DNA from: Haemaphysalis longicornis
Taxonomy: Eukaryota > Arthropoda > Arachnida > Ixodida > Ixodidae
NCBI GenBank assembly: GCA_013339765.2
Contig: CM023448.1
Coordinates: forward strand, 324,550,941-324,614,940
DNA length: 64,000 nt
Direction of reading: 5' to 3'
The first letter of the stretch is position 1. Every line of letters starts with the position of its first letter. Both the position numbers and the translations under genes were made by a program. A model generated the notes under the pieces. It saw only the letters and a list, made by a program, of their open reading frames with translations. It had not been told where the DNA came from and made no database searches. This document shows, piece by piece, positions 1 to 13,090 of the stretch.

Positions 1-1197
1 GGGATACATATTGCATTGTATAGCATTAGAAATGGATCTGGAGAAGAGATTCCTTTGTAATCCGACACACATTTCCAAGACTTCGGAGTGCTCGCCGGGT
101 GATGAGCCTAATATGAGAAGAAAAAAGAGAGGGTACTGTCGAAAGAACCCGAGGTCCCTAATCTCCTCAACCCTTTGCAACGGAGCTCCCGCTATACTGT
201 AGGAAAACAGTAGACGATGGGTTTTCCGGCTGTACGTGACAACCTTTGTTTTAGCTGGATTTAAAATTAGACAGTTTTTGCTGCACCAGACCGATAATTC
301 CGACACATCCCTCTGCAAGGCACAGCAGTCCAGAAAATTGCTAATGTGCCTAAATAGTTTGACATCATCAGCATAGAGAAGAAATGAAGATTTTGTTAAC
401 ACTGTTGACACATCATTGATAAAGATAGAAAACAATAGTGGACCCAGCACAGAACCCTGAGGTACACCACTCGTTGCAGTGTAAACACTAGACCTTTTGA
501 AGTTTACATCTACGTAAAAGGACCGGTCAAGGAGATAGTTGGACAACAAGGCAACAAGACTTGCATCAACACCGGAGATAGTAAGCTTGTTAATTAATAA
601 TTTATGGTTCACTACATCAAACGCCTTACTGAGGTCAAAATAAATTACATCCAACTGACCGTTTTCACAAACTGCAGCCGAAGCCTGAGTCATGAAGCTT
701 GCAAGATTTGTAACCGTCGATCGACCTGAGAAAAAGCCGTGCTGATTTGGTATCAGAACGTTCTTGACGCAGGCAGCAAGAATGTTGTGCAGAGCTGACT
801 CAAAGAGTTTTGAGGCGACACAAAGGAGTGAGATTGGGCGATAGTTGGTAACGGCTGACTTATCACCAGACTTAAATATTGGAAAAATTCGAGCAATCTT
901 CCATGCACGAGGAAATTTACCGAAAAGCAAACAGTTATTATAAATGGAAGTTAAGACAGGCACAAAAATGTTGCCGTAAGCCTTCATGAGGGCTGCTGGA
1001 ATTCCGTCTGCACCACAGGAAAATGACGGTTTCATCCGTTTAAGGCTATCATTGACAAGTTTTTCATCGAACATAAGTGTACTAAAATTAGACATATTAT
1101 TAAACGATAGGCGTTCGTCGGGACCGTCTGGCAGTTGAAAGACAGAATGAAAGTACTGAGCAAAGCTCGTGGCGACATCCTCAACCTGTTCCAATAA
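1..1197 (-). mobile_element. Jockey-type LINE reverse transcriptase, partial, cut by window edge
   Basis: The complement is open for 399 codons from the AATC repeat at 1198 down to base 1, so the frame runs off the window. The polymerase palm is visible in order: YRPISLL near residue 119, FDLSKAFD near 187 with the first catalytic Asp, GVPQGSVLGPLLF near 244, and LYADDVK near 274 with the catalytic DD. This motif set and spacing fit non-LTR retrotransposons of the Jockey/CR1 type, which copy their RNA into nicked chromosomal DNA. No endonuclease domain is seen, because the upstream side is replaced by the AATC repeat. Around 115-150 the expected thumb segment (ALRSLGNVC) lies in another frame, so one or two small indels have broken the 3' part. 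Family assignment is by motif only. Confidence 0.88.
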
Positions 1198-1391
1198 TCA
1201 ATCAATCAATCAATCAATCAACCTTTATTTTCGGTGCCCAGGAACAACCCTAGGGTCTTGGTACTGGTACACCATATACAAATCGTACATAAAAACAAAC
1301 TAAAATCAAGACAACACAACACACAAAACTGTATGCATGAAAGAAACAATAAAGTAAAGATAGTTACAGTAATCTCAAAAAGCAAAACAGC

Positions 1392-1423
<32 letters not shown>

Positions 1424-1560
1424 CAGGAGACCTAGCGTTGCAAGCCATGACACTCGGACAGCGAAATGTTCAAGGCACGTGAAAAACAGGAAATACTCAC
1501 TGAACATGACAGCGATAAGTTATACGCATAACACGAAGGTTTTATAACAAAATGTTCGGA
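1198..1560 (-). mobile_element. LINE-like 3' end with AATC tail, inserted against the RT
   Basis: On the complement a unique stretch ends in an AATAAA signal (within CGAAAATAAAGG, near 1225-1237) and then an ATTG-type short repeat (1198-1221). This is how many non-LTR 3' ends look. It abuts the open RT frame directly, suggesting a short 5'-truncated element inserted into the older LINE. No coding sequence is seen. The outer boundary near 1560 is a guess. Confidence 0.45.
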
Positions 1561-1585
1561 AGTTTCAACTTTGAAGAAGTTCAGC

Positions 1586-1678
<93 letters not shown>
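1586..1678. repeat. (AAT)n microsatellite
   Basis: About 30 uninterrupted AAT units. On the complement they read as a run of Tyr codons, which is not a gene. Confidence 0.97.
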
Positions 1679-1679
<1 letters not shown>

Positions 1680-2639
1680 ATTATTTTTCTTGAGGTCTCA
1701 TGCATGCGCAGTATTCCAGATGACCAGATGAAATAAATAAGCCCAATTACCAACATGAAAACAAATAAAACACAATCAAATATTTATCCAACATCACAGA
1801 TGCTGGAGAGCACTCAAAAAGCCACTTATGATGTGTTGAGACTACCGAAGTAACAGCCATATCGTGAGCTATGGACGTTAAAAAACGGGCTGAGACGTCA
1901 AATGACACCATTATTTAAAGGTATTACGACAATTGCGACAACAGTCTGAATCTGGCCTTAGTGTCTGAATGGCAACTGTGCACCCTCTACAAGGACAATG
2001 GTAGCCGCCCTAAATTCCGTACATTTTATTTATTAATGTACAAAAAGCACTGCACACTTTACACATATATATGAAAACAGTAACAGAAAACTGACAGGGT
2101 TAGTACAAACTGCCAGATCATCTTTCCACATGCCTTCTACCCGCGAACATACAACATCTGCACATTCATGGCACAAAAAGAAAGCTTACACAACGAATAT
2201 TTACAATGAAAACGAGCAAAATACAAAGATCAGTTGAAATAAAGTTATGCTGTGTTAAATTGTACATGTGAGATGAATTTGTAGTGTTCTCCGATTTGTT
2301 TCAGGATGTGGAGACTGAAACGTGTTTTTCATATCAGTTCGAGTACCGGGTTTGCAAGAGGACTCATATGTTCCAATCATATAAGAATTAGTTCTCATCA
2401 TAAGTTTTACCAGAGAAATCTTTCCGGCCGAGCGGTGAATATGAGACTGACTCATTAATATCTCGTAATATTAACCCAATACAAGCTGGCTTGCCAAGTG
2501 CGACAAATATTTAAAAAGGGGTGGCAAATGTAGACGTTTAGCGCGCAGTTTTTTAACGATACTCTATTTAATTACCAAACGTGTTGGAGCTTAACAATCA
2601 CACTTATTCTAGTTCCAGCATGCACCCCTCAGTGACGTT
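1679..2639. other. Intergenic, no gene seen
   Basis: AT-rich unique-looking sequence. Near 2020-2060 the complement has ATTAATAAATAAAATG, possibly another LINE 3' end, but no other feature supports it. Confidence 0.5.
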
Positions 2640-3000
2640 TCAAGTGGTCAATAGTGTCATGGAGCGCCAACCGTGAATTTTCTTGAAACGTCTGAATTAA
2701 AGAGTCTAAGCTCAAAGTGGCTGTCAGAGACCAGCCTTTCCTGTGACATTGTACTTCGAAAGCAAGTTTTCACATGTCGCAGTACACTGAAGGATCGCTC
2801 GGATCACTCAGACAGCGCGGAGACCGTGAGAATAAGAACCATAAGTTTGAAAACCTCATAAAAAATTAGCTTCACGTTGTGAGCTTGATTCTGCAGTAAT
2901 ACATGAACGTCTTGGATGGAGTCGCACTCGCTGCTCACAAGTGACGGCAGCATTAGCAACTGTGCAGCAAGACGTGAGATATCAAAATCGGAGGATTAGA
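2640..3000 (-). pseudogene. hAT transposase C-terminal relic
   Basis: The complement of about 2690-2860 encodes SERSFSVLRHVKTCFRST followed by MSQERL. This matches the conserved hATC dimerisation block (SAERSFSALRRVKT, then RSTM.QERL) of hAT transposases of the ZMYM/52-kDa-repressor-like group. A stop codon lies just before this block, and the upstream part is only loosely readable (KLMVLILTVSAL). It is a dead fragment. No terminal inverted repeats or target duplication were found around it. Confidence 0.75.
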
Positions 3001-6000
3001 GCCCCAGCTCCTCTTGCAAGATTGCGGGAGAGGGGGCTTCCCCTTCGCCGCATAAGTCACCATTCCTTCTAGAAAGGGCGTCGCTCGGTTTTACCAGTTT
3101 TACCGAAGTTTACTTCAGCTTGAGCATTTAGATCTCAGTGCGTCGCCCGTCGCCGGACATCGCGTTACCATGGTGACCGTAGTTTGCCGCCGTTACGTGA
3201 TTCGCTCTCTGTGGCGTGATGTAGCCCATAGAGCTTCATACATAAATAATGATTATTATTGTATGAAACTCTACTATGCAGCACTTGGGCACAACCTCCC
3301 AAATGTTGTCTGCCTGAAGCGCAGCGGGCGCGTGTATCGACGGGGGTAAGCATAGGGGTGGAAGGCGCGATGGCCGCGTTTTGAAGTGAATTTCGTCTAA
3401 TAATAAATCACGAAGAAATGAAATCATAAATGGTGAATAAATCAACTCACCCGGGGTCGTCTAGGGCTCATCGTAATTCTACAGGTGCCCGTTGACTGGG
3501 GGAGCCGTGAGGGGGAGCCGTCGCTCCCCTTGCTCCCCCTGTTCCGACGCCCCTACATGTGAGCAAACTAAAACCAGAGTGACGTGTTAAAATTGTGCAC
3601 TGGCGTGTCGAGGATCATGTTCATGTTCAAATAACCCCCCTGACGTCGCAACAGGAAATGATGCAAGCATGCTTAGAGATGGTACTGATTAGAACCGAAA
3701 GCTTATAGCCAAGACAGGCGAGAAAATGGCTACTCTTAATACAAATTTACGCGGTACAAAAATCGGCGAGCGGGCACCCGCTCCGTTCGGCCATTGTATA
3801 AACTAACTGTGTCGTGAGTAGACCATGATTGATTGGTGCCCCCCGCAATTACTTCGAGTGACGATGTTCCTGATTTTTGATAACTGTGAGTGACGGACGC
3901 GGTGATAAGCGCCTTCCCCACATCAGCGCCATGATGCTGACCTGCTTGCCGCACTTGGAATGTCTGTGAAAAGGCTTTACGCGAGTGCCCACGTTGCTCT
4001 ATGCTGTCGTCAGCACTGAGGAACCTGGACTCTCAGCGGCAATTTCCGGAGAAGAAGATTCTTTGTCACTGGCTTTCTCTGTCATCAGCTGTGAAGGCGA
4101 CTAAGGAACCCTTACGCTTCCTGCGGGCGACGAACTTAAACACCAGACTACAGACTGAAGGACTCCAGCGACAATCACTGAACTTGACCGCTTAGTGCTT
4201 CAGCGCTGGGCATACCTGTCTGCTCCAACTTTTCTACGTTCTCTGCTTTCTCTTCTTCGCCCATTTTCCCTTTCCCGCGTTCAAGATAGCAAACTGCGCT
4301 CTAGCCAGGTTAACTTTCCTGCCTTTCTTTTACCCCCTTACTTCCTTCTGTGAACAGGCAGACAGGCTTATCGATCTCATTTTTGTTATTAAAAGTTTAT
4401 GAATATTAATAAAATATTATCGTTGGTCATTTTTTTCCTAAACTAACCCATCCGATTAATCGATCAATCCATCGATTAAAGCCAGCCGAGTAATCGGATT
4501 AAAAGTTTTAACCGACACCCATCCCTGCTACAGACGTACAGACGATGACAAGGCAGCTCTAGCGCGCAATTGAGCAACAAGCGCCGTTGCGGTGTGCATT
4601 TTGATAACGGGGCGGAGTTGAGAGTGAAGGGTATACTGCATGACTGCCCATGCTTGTTTTGCCGTCGCGTTTTGTTTCATATTTTTGTTTTGTTTCATAT
4701 TGGGCCTGGAAGAAATAAGCAGAGCAATAACAGTAGAGCAGAGTAAAGAAAAACAACAAAATCAATGAAAAAATCTCGTTGATGGGAAGTGGGCGTACTC
4801 TACATATCCTTTCGAATGCAAACTGGCTGATAGTCCTGATGAGTAAATAACGTCGATTCAGCATAAACTAGACGCATCTCTTGCGACAGAAAAATAATTA
4901 TCGGCAGTCACCGTCAGTGGTCGCGTTCATCATCCCTCCCTTACACGAAAATGCCGGGGGGGGGGGGGGGGGGATCTTCCTTTGCCCTTCTCCCCCACCG
5001 TACACAAGTGGGGAAGGCATGAGGATATAGTTCGGGCAAATAAAATTATCAGACTCCTACACACCAGCAAAAGCGCCGGTCCGGCATATGTTTAATACAT
5101 TTATATTTTTCCCGAAACCTGCAAAATACTTCTAGAAAACGGACATCACGGCACAGTTGCGAAAAACCTTACGTTCTGTAGAATGAGTGCGTTCACTTAG
5201 CAGTGGCCCAAGTAATCTAAAATAGTGAATTAAAGCTCGGCACAACAATTAATAGCTGTCAATAACAGCAACAGGCTGGGCAGGCCTCTATAAACAATAG
5301 CTGATATTTTTCCTATTAAATGGTTCCGGCAAAGCTCGGACTTGCATAACCACGGTGGGTTCATTATAACGCTGATGTTTACTAGTCTACCATGAGGAGA
5401 GGAGCGAAGTGACTTCGAGCAGAACATTCATATGGATAAGCCAAACAGCGAAGGATTACTGCTAGTGATTCTTCTAGTTTCAATTATGGGACGGTCTCTT
5501 ATATTAGGGCAGAGTCTTGGTTAGTTTTTGTGTCTGTAAAGCTCCATGTACTGTCTTTTTTAGCGAAAATTTGCTTTTAACATGCATTCACAACACGAGC
5601 GATTATTTCAAAAGATTTGTTGTACCAGTAATTATCATCACAAACACGCACAAAGAACTGCACAACTGTGTCAGTTGAATGACCTAGGGTGAGCCGTTGA
5701 AACGGGTACTAACGAACGGAAGTACCATCGTTGCATTCGTCGGTGATAAAAGAACTGAAAGTGTTTAAATTTTTAAGTGTACATTTAGGAACCCAAACTT
5801 ACTGCCCATAGGTAACGAAATTGTGGAAGAGGTGTATGAATATAATTACACGGAGCCCTAGCTCCCATCTGCGATACCCTGCGACGTTTTCTGGGGTCAG
5901 CGGATCTATTCTCCTCCCATTGGGTTCTAATGTCTACCCCTTCTTGTTAAAAGCATCGTTAACCCTTATTATATCACCAAGCCATCAAAATATCTGGTTA

Positions 6001-6410
6001 ACGTCTGGGACTTGCTTGGGCGCTCAGATGTTGTTGTGAACTCCACCTCTCCCTGTCGATCTCGATACCCTATCCCATTTTGGCCGTGTTCATTAGTTGG
6101 CTGCTGGTATTGTTGAAAAAGAGCGTTTCTCTGCGTGTATTTTTCATAACACACACGCTCGGAGTCCCGGGGGAGTAATTCAATAAGGCTACCACCGAGT
6201 TAAAACCTTGCAGGCTTTGACTTGTAAGTAACTACACAAAGAGGCAGCAGGCGTGAGAGGAGACAGAGGGTCACGTCAGCTATGAGTAATCACTGTTTTC
6301 ACTCTTTCTTCCAGGCTTTTAACCATACCTGAACTGTATACGAAGCCCCCCCTCCCCCCCATCAGTTGAGGGGAGACCTTAAACACTGGCCCACGAGCCA
6401 CTAAACGCAG
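3001..6410. other. Intergenic; possible LINE 3' UTR remnant
   Basis: No gene is recognised. At about 4240-4350 a pyrimidine-rich stretch with AGCAAACTGCG and AGCCAGGTTAAC followed by CCTGCCTTTCTTTT resembles 3' UTRs common in tick LINEs (from memory, weak). A G-tract of about 18 lies at 4956-4973. Around 3490-3555 there are short GGGGGAGCCGT/CTCCCC inverted stretches that could be a worn hAT-type end. Confidence 0.4.
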
Positions 6411-7600
6411 CTAAGTCCAGCCATCGAGAACTGCAGGTGGGAAGCTTTGGTGAGCCAAATAGCCACATCTAAGTACGCGGCTGACAACGCTGATGGCAGT
6501 CAAAAGTGGCGGCGACAACTTCTTCGCCCTGCGAGGGTGGCCCCGTCGCGGCGGGATGGCGCGACCGCCCGTAGCGCGTGCACAGGCCCCGAGAGGGCGA
6601 TGTGGCACTCGCTGCGAAGGAACCCTTGACCGCACTGTGTGTAAACTGGGGTCGGCCAATTACGCCCGCTGACACAAATGGGACCGACGCCGATTTAACC
6701 ACGCTTGCTCCTCCGGGGTCCCGTTGAGCCGGCGGACCCCTCTCGCTGGGTGGAGCGGCCGTGCTGCGGGGCGCAGGCGAGCAACACAAGCCGCGCACGG
6801 GGGACCCCGGATTTCGCATCAAAAAGCCGCAGCGGGGGCGCAGACGACGGCTGACAGCGGCGGCTCGGACCCGTTCCGCGGAAAAATGACAAAAATCGAT
6901 TCGCGGAGACAAACGACGGGGACCCATTTTTCCGCGCGTATTGAGTGACCCGCGTTAATTGATTCCCGCGGATCGCGTTTCAGACCCGTAGGCGCGGAGG
7001 GCCGGCCCGGGGGCTTCCGAGACTCGGTTGCGCTCCTGGCCGAGAGAGCGATCTCCCCGGAGCGCGTCTCGGGGCGAGGAGGCCGGCGGCAGCCCCGACC
7101 GCGGCGGGGACCCGGCGTGCCCCAGCGGGGCGCGCGGGCACCTTGGGCGGCGGCCGGCAGGGTGCGCGGAACGAGCCGAGGGCCCTTTGGGGGGGCACGG
7201 CGGCACAATTAGGCGGCGCGGGCTCCTTTTTATGGAGGCAATCAGCCGGCTGTTTAGGCCGCGACCGCAGCGCTGATTGCCGGTGTCCTGGCCGGCCGGG
7301 GTTCCCACGCCGCCATGGCCGCCACCCGCCCGCCTCCTTGGCCACCGCGCATCGATCGAAGACGCGGGCCAATCAGCGAGCAGGCCGCTGAAACCCATTC
7401 CATGCCAGATGAATCGGGGTGCGGGCGAAATGAAGGCGCCCCCGAGATGCACTGAGCGGCGCTGGCTGCGAGCGGCTCGCTCGTGCGGAAATATACACGG
7501 CCGATGAGGTCGCTGGAGGAGGCGGACTAAATACGCGCCGTCATGAGGGCACGAGGAGAGCGCGAGCACGGCTGGTCGGCCGGGCCTGTTTTTCACGCTG
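6411..7600. promoter_or_regulatory. CpG-rich island, candidate regulatory element
   Basis: A sharp rise in GC and CpG against AT-rich flanks. Embedded in it are AT cores typical of developmental enhancers: AATTAGG (about 7207), TTTATGG (about 7228), GCCAATCAGCG (CCAAT type, about 7370), CATTCCATGCC (TEAD-like, about 7398) and GTTAATTGATT (about 6954). Long open frames on both strands here are the usual GC-rich by-product; none shows a recognisable domain, a credible start or splice signals. The island could be a promoter of an unseen transcript or an enhancer. I see no exon. Confidence 0.5.
7237..7281. repeat. 10-bp inverted repeat in CpG island
   Basis: GGCAATCAGC at 7237-7246 and its exact complement GCTGATTGCC at 7272-7281, spaced by 25 bp. 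Each arm contains a CAATCA (CCAAT/PBX-like) core. A paired binding site is possible. Confidence 0.5.
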
Positions 7601-7740
7601 TCGGTGGGGCAGGCGTGGCACTGATATAAACGTCCCTTGGTTGTTGATCGGCTGGTGTGTTTTTTCTTCGTCTTCGTGATTACTTTGCTCTACCATTTTA
7701 AACGCGTGAACATTACTGTGTCGAGATGACGAGGAACCCC

Positions 7741-8213
7741 GCCTGTTCATCTGTAATGTTTGGTGTGTCACTTTTGCAGCATACTGAAATGCTGTTAATA
7801 ACAGGCCCTAAGCTTTCATATTTCTATATAATGCCCCTGAAAAACTGTGTTCCAAGCAATGCAACTGTGCACAGCAGTAAAACAAACTTTGAAGAGGCTC
7901 AGTGCACAGCGCTTTATTGTGATACACGAGGTTTTCGGGAGGTGTTTAATACAAGAACTAAGGCCTTCATATCTTTATATCAGACGTCCTATATTTTCCA
8001 TAAAATGTATTTCCAGCAATGCAGTTGTGCAAAGTGGTAATTCCAACTTAGGGGCTCGGTATATATACTACTCTTCTTAGGGATGCATGGGTCCTGCAGG
8101 AGGTACTTTTTAATAACAGGCCATCATACTTTTCTATAAGGCTGCTCTTATGGCGCCTAGAAAAATGTCTTTTCTGCACACCATTTGTGTGTAGCACTGA
8201 ATCCGGCTATAAA
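7741..8213 (+). repeat. Degenerate ~155-bp tandem repeat, about three units
   Basis: Unit starts are marked by GAGGCTCAGTGCACAGCGC (7896) and GGGGCTCGGTATATA (8051), 155 bp apart. The shared interior reads roughly CTAAGGCCTTCATAT, then CATAAAATGT, then AGCAATGCAGTTGTGCA. A third, more diverged unit lies on each side. The same family occurs inverted at 22040-22660. Divergence between units is high, so this is an old array. Confidence 0.7.
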
Positions 8214-9185
8214 GGGATTGATGCATAACAAAGCAGCTCACGCATTTTTCCGACAGTTCAAACTTGGAGCTTTTATAATTTTTTGAGATCCTGACAAAAT
8301 AATCGCGTCGCTAATGTTGTGAGTTTAATCTTATAACTTCAACCGCATATAGCGAATTTCGGTAGTGTTAACCCGGAAATCATTATTATGCTAACTATCA
8401 ATGCGGGTCACTCAAAATTTAATCCAATTTAACTCGGGCATAACAAACTTTTTGAGGTCAGCTATTGAGCAGGTGCAGGAGGATGAGGGGATGGGGTGGA
8501 GGGAGCTTGTCTACAAGTCGGGAAATGCGTCTGTGCGGTGAGCTTTTGTTCGTTCACCCTACAGATGCTGTCAAAACGCGCGGCAGCTGGAAAGGTGTCG
8601 GTGAATTCCCGGTAAATATAAACCGGAGCTGCACAATTGCAGTCGATGTGGAAACTGCATTCATTGGGAATATCCGTTTTTCTTCTTACATCTTTCTCTT
8701 ACACCAAGCGGAGGCTACAGTATTTTCAGACTATGGAGAAATCGGGTTTATGAAATATATTCTGCTCCTTCTTTGACGCGTGTGCAAATGTCCCTTCCCC
8801 CTTTTTTTTTATTCGTGTCGAGTAGGTATGAAGCCTTCAAATCAAGGGCGCCCGCCATCGAAAAGTGAATAGGCCGGTGGCGACAGGGCAGACAAGAATG
8901 AGCGTTGCTAGGCAATGCCGTTCTGTTGGAGTGTGAAGCCTCTCGAACAAGGCGATAGATGGAAAGAATGCCGCGCGAGCAAGAAAACGACTCCTATTTA
9001 GGAAAAACCCAGGATACTCCGTGTGTGGCATTGGGGAGCAGGTGTAAAACCAAGCAGGGCTCTCCCGCTCGACCACTATTCCTCGCAGTCCCCTTAGTGA
9101 AGCGACTTTCAATTTTACGCGTGAGCATGCATGCCCTAACCTTGAAGGCTTGCGTCGCGGCTGTGTGAAGCCCGGCGACAAAAGA
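8214..9185. other. Intergenic, nothing recognised
   Basis: Unique-looking sequence with no convincing exon, RNA gene or repeat end. Confidence 0.5.
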
Positions 9186-9250
9186 CCCGCCGCGGTGGCT
9201 CAGTGGCTAAGGCGTTGTGCTGCTGGGCACGAGAAGCAGGCTCAATTCCC
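9186..9250 (+). mobile_element. Ruka-like SINE, 5' tRNA-derived head (interrupted)
   Basis: CCCGCCGCGGTGGCTCAGTG carries the A box, and GGCTCAATTCCC is a worn B box. The head stops exactly where the tRNA-derived part meets the body in full-length copies. The rest of the body appears at 10667, after the LINE. Confidence 0.8.
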
Positions 9251-10666
9251 TGTCGCTACACTTCAGGAGTGGGTTATAGAACAGATAGACACAAAACGGC
9301 AGTACGATCAGCTAATAGACCCAGATATTCCCGCTGAAACGGTGGACACTCGCCTACAGCACCTGTGGGACGCGTACAAAAGCTTACAGCGCAGATGGAG
9401 GCACCAGAAACATAATAGACGCCTTCGCCTTAAGCTAGCAAACGTTGGTAAAGCAATAGAAGCATACACAGCCGAGTTGACCCGCGCGCAATGGGGGCAG
9501 TTTTGTGACCAGATGAAAGGCAACCTTGGCATGCGTCGCACTTGGGCCATATTGCGCCATATGCTCGATCCCGGTCACTCCCGAACAGCCAACAGCCATC
9601 GCCTCACAAAAATAATCCAGACATTCCCTGGAACTAACCAAGAACTTCTAGAACGCCTCCAAGCACTATACATAGCCCAGGGGAGCACGATATCGCTTCC
9701 GCCTTATCAAGGAACGGACAACGAGGAGCTCGATAAAGATATAACCGAAGCCGAGGTCAGAGCGGCACTCCTTACCATCCGGCCTGGGTCAGCACCAGGT
9801 CTGGATGGCGTAACAAACAAACTGCTCCGCAACCTTGATGACAACTCCATCACAGTATTGACCCAATACTATAATTACTACTGGACCAATGGAATCCTAC
9901 CTCCTACGTGGAAACACGGGCAAAATTTCCCTAATACCTAAGCCTGGAAAACCGCTCAGCCTTGAACACCTTCGTCCAATTTCTATTACGTCATGTATGG
10001 GAAAAGTCTTGGAGCACGTTGTCCACGCGCGTCTGGTAAAATATCTTGATCGAACCGGGGCATTTCCGCATACTATGATAGGATTCCGGCATGGGTTATC
10101 TACCCAAGACATACTTCTACAACTACAACACGAGGTCATCACACCTCCCTCCAAAGTGGACGCGGCAGCCATTCTTGCACTTGATCTCAAAAAAGCTTTC
10201 GACCGAGTATCCCATATAACCATACTCCAAAATTTAGAATCAATAGCTCCAGGCCAACGCACGTACAACTATGTAAAGAACTTCTTAACCGCCCGCACTG
10301 CAGTGCTACAAATTGGGGATATTGTAACCGACACCATACCCCTTCCTTCAATAGGCACTCCTCAAGGGGCTGTACTCTCCCCCCTGCTTTTTAACTTTTT
10401 AATTTACCCTACTGTGTACCCCTCACCCAATTGCCTTGCATGTGGTGCACACGAGACCATCACACATCTTATGTGGAATTGCCCCAAAGACCCTTTTCCC
10501 TTAATACCCACTGCCGAGCACTGGGAGGAGGCGCTGGGCAGCTCAGACCTGCAGGTTCAGAAGAATCTAACGGAACGAGCGGCCGAGGTCACCGGCAAGA
10601 TGCAGCTGTCGGTCACCACACCTCAGTAACCCAGAATGTATAAAATAAAGTTTTCTCTCTCTCTCT
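9251..10666 (+). mobile_element. I/R1-like tick LINE, internally deleted and frameshifted, inside a SINE
   Basis: Two overlapping frames encode non-LTR RT. The first ends with PGLDGVTNKLLR and PPTWKH; a one-base excess near 9918-9925 (CACGGGCAAAA) shifts the frame. The second continues with ISLIPKPGKPLS, HLRPISIT, LALDLKKAFDRVSH (first catalytic Asp) and GTPQGAVLSPLLFN. The reading then jumps in frame to a C-terminal zinc knuckle, CLACGAHETITHLMWNC (about 10434-10486), and the stop at 10627-10629. The rest of the palm including YADD, the thumb and any RNase H are missing, so a large internal segment was lost without breaking the frame. AATAAAG and a CT-rich tail (10643-10666) mark the 3' end. 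The element lies between the two halves of a SINE in the same orientation and cannot move by itself. Confidence 0.85.
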
Positions 10667-11768
<1,102 letters not shown>

Positions 11769-11817
11769 TGGCCTCCGAGATCACTCCAAACGCGCGCGGG
11801 GTGATCTCGGAGGCCAT
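11769..11817. repeat. Hairpin with ~19-bp arms
   Basis: ATGGCCTCCGAGATCAC at 11769 onward and GTGATCTCGGAGGCCAT at about 11801-11817 are exact complements around a short GC loop. It lies at the 3' side of the Penelope-like relic. Confidence 0.75.
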
Positions 11818-11894
11818 GTCCGGCTCCTTTCGTTTACCGCCGGTGCAGCTACACGGTGCTCCTATGCGGTTCGGCCACAGCTCCCGTGTTCGAG

Positions 11895-13010
11895 TTACTT
11901 CTGGCGGCACCTGTACGACCTGCCGCATTTCAACGACAGGTCGTACACGACTTCTTTTACGCACTGCACGAAATGGCATGCTTCTTTGAGCACCCTGCCT
12001 TTTTCCTTGCCGTCTTGGCTGTGTGCACGGGCAAAGCTGCGCAAGCTTGTTTGGGGCCTAAAAAACCAGCGGAACACCATGCCGATTGGCTAACTTTTTT
12101 AGGTTATGTGAAACGCTGTGAATGTATACGGTACAATTTCAGGTTCTTTGGCGTGCACTTCCATATCCGCCCTTTTTCTTTTGGCGCTGCCCTTCAATTT
12201 TTGAAGCAGAGCTTCCGCCACCACGCTACGACCGATTTAGAGAAACCTACAGACAATAGCCATTCCACTTGTTTTGTGAAGGCCGCCTGTACTACAAGCG
12301 ACTTTCGCAGAGGCAGGATACCGCTATGCCACCCGTAACAAGCTTATAGTGGGCCGAATCGTACGGCAAAAGTTCCTTTCCTGACCGGGGAGAATACGTC
12401 CAGCAGGTGTGCCCCCTCGAAAACCGCAAATTAACATCTAAAAACTGCAAGGCATTCTCTTCCCGCAGCTCATGTGGGTAGGATGGGCCCTTTCCGTGTT
12501 TCTTAATTAAAAGCACTCACCACTACCCGCACCTAGCTGTCCTGGATATCCAGATCGATTCTCACCTAAAATAATTAAGAAATCATCCATGTACCTAAAA
12601 CACTTCCTAACCTCGATTTAAAAAACCCCCTCAAGGCTTCGGTCGATGTCAGAAAGAAAAATATTACAAAAAATTGGAGCCACACAGGACCCAATACAAA
12701 TTTCTTTATTCTATAAATAATGGCGTTCGTCAAGAGAGATAAAAGTATTGTTCAGGTAAAAATCCAAAAGCGTTAAAAATTATCCACAGTGACTCCTGCA
12801 ATGTTTTGGAAGAGGATCACGCCGTTCTCTTTTATACAAGACCTTACCGCCCAATAAAGAGATAACTATGAGGGTCTTAATAAATTGTCTTCCACGTCCA
12901 CAGAGAAGGCATAGACTCGGCACTCATTTTCTTGAAAGAATTTAACACCCTCAGAGATTCGCGTAAAGAATCCTTTATCTTGAGGCTGGAGAGAGTGCAC
13001 GTAAAAGGAA
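11895..13010 (-). pseudogene. Penelope-like retroelement relic (RT and start of GIY-YIG region)
   Basis: Read on the complement from 13010 downward, frames broken by stops and indels give in order: VYAFSVDVEDNLLRPS; NNTFISLDERHYL; CIGSCVAPIFCNIFLSDID; FRYMDDFLIIL with the catalytic DD (about 12560-12590); LQFLDVNLRF; LLPYDSAHYKLVTGGIA (about 12310-12370); then HFVQCVKEVVYDLSLKCGRS near 11940-12000, which leads into the CGK.YIGQTGR-type start of the GIY-YIG endonuclease. This order is specific to Penelope-like elements, which join an RT to a GIY-YIG nuclease. The nuclease core is not intact. Many stops and shifts show an old copy. Confidence 0.85.
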
Positions 13011-13019
13011 CTGGAGGAT

Positions 13020-13090
13020 GTGGAGGTGGAGTAGGAGGAGGATGAGGAGTCTTTATTGAGCTGGAAAAAATAAAATAAAGGGGGATGGCC
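13020..13090 (-). mobile_element. LINE 3' end with TCC-rich tail
   Basis: The complement reads CCAGCTCAATAAAGACTCC followed by CATCCTCCTCCTACTCC: a poly(A)-type signal and a trinucleotide tail, as in tick LINE 3' termini. It abuts the Penelope-like relic. Confidence 0.5.

Noticed and set aside
1565..1756. Poly-tyrosine open frame
   Set aside because: It is the (AAT)n microsatellite read on the complement.
6955..7596. 213-codon open frame in the CpG island
   Set aside because: Low-complexity Arg/Pro/Gly-rich product, overlapping long frames on both strands, no known domain. Typical of high-GC non-coding DNA.
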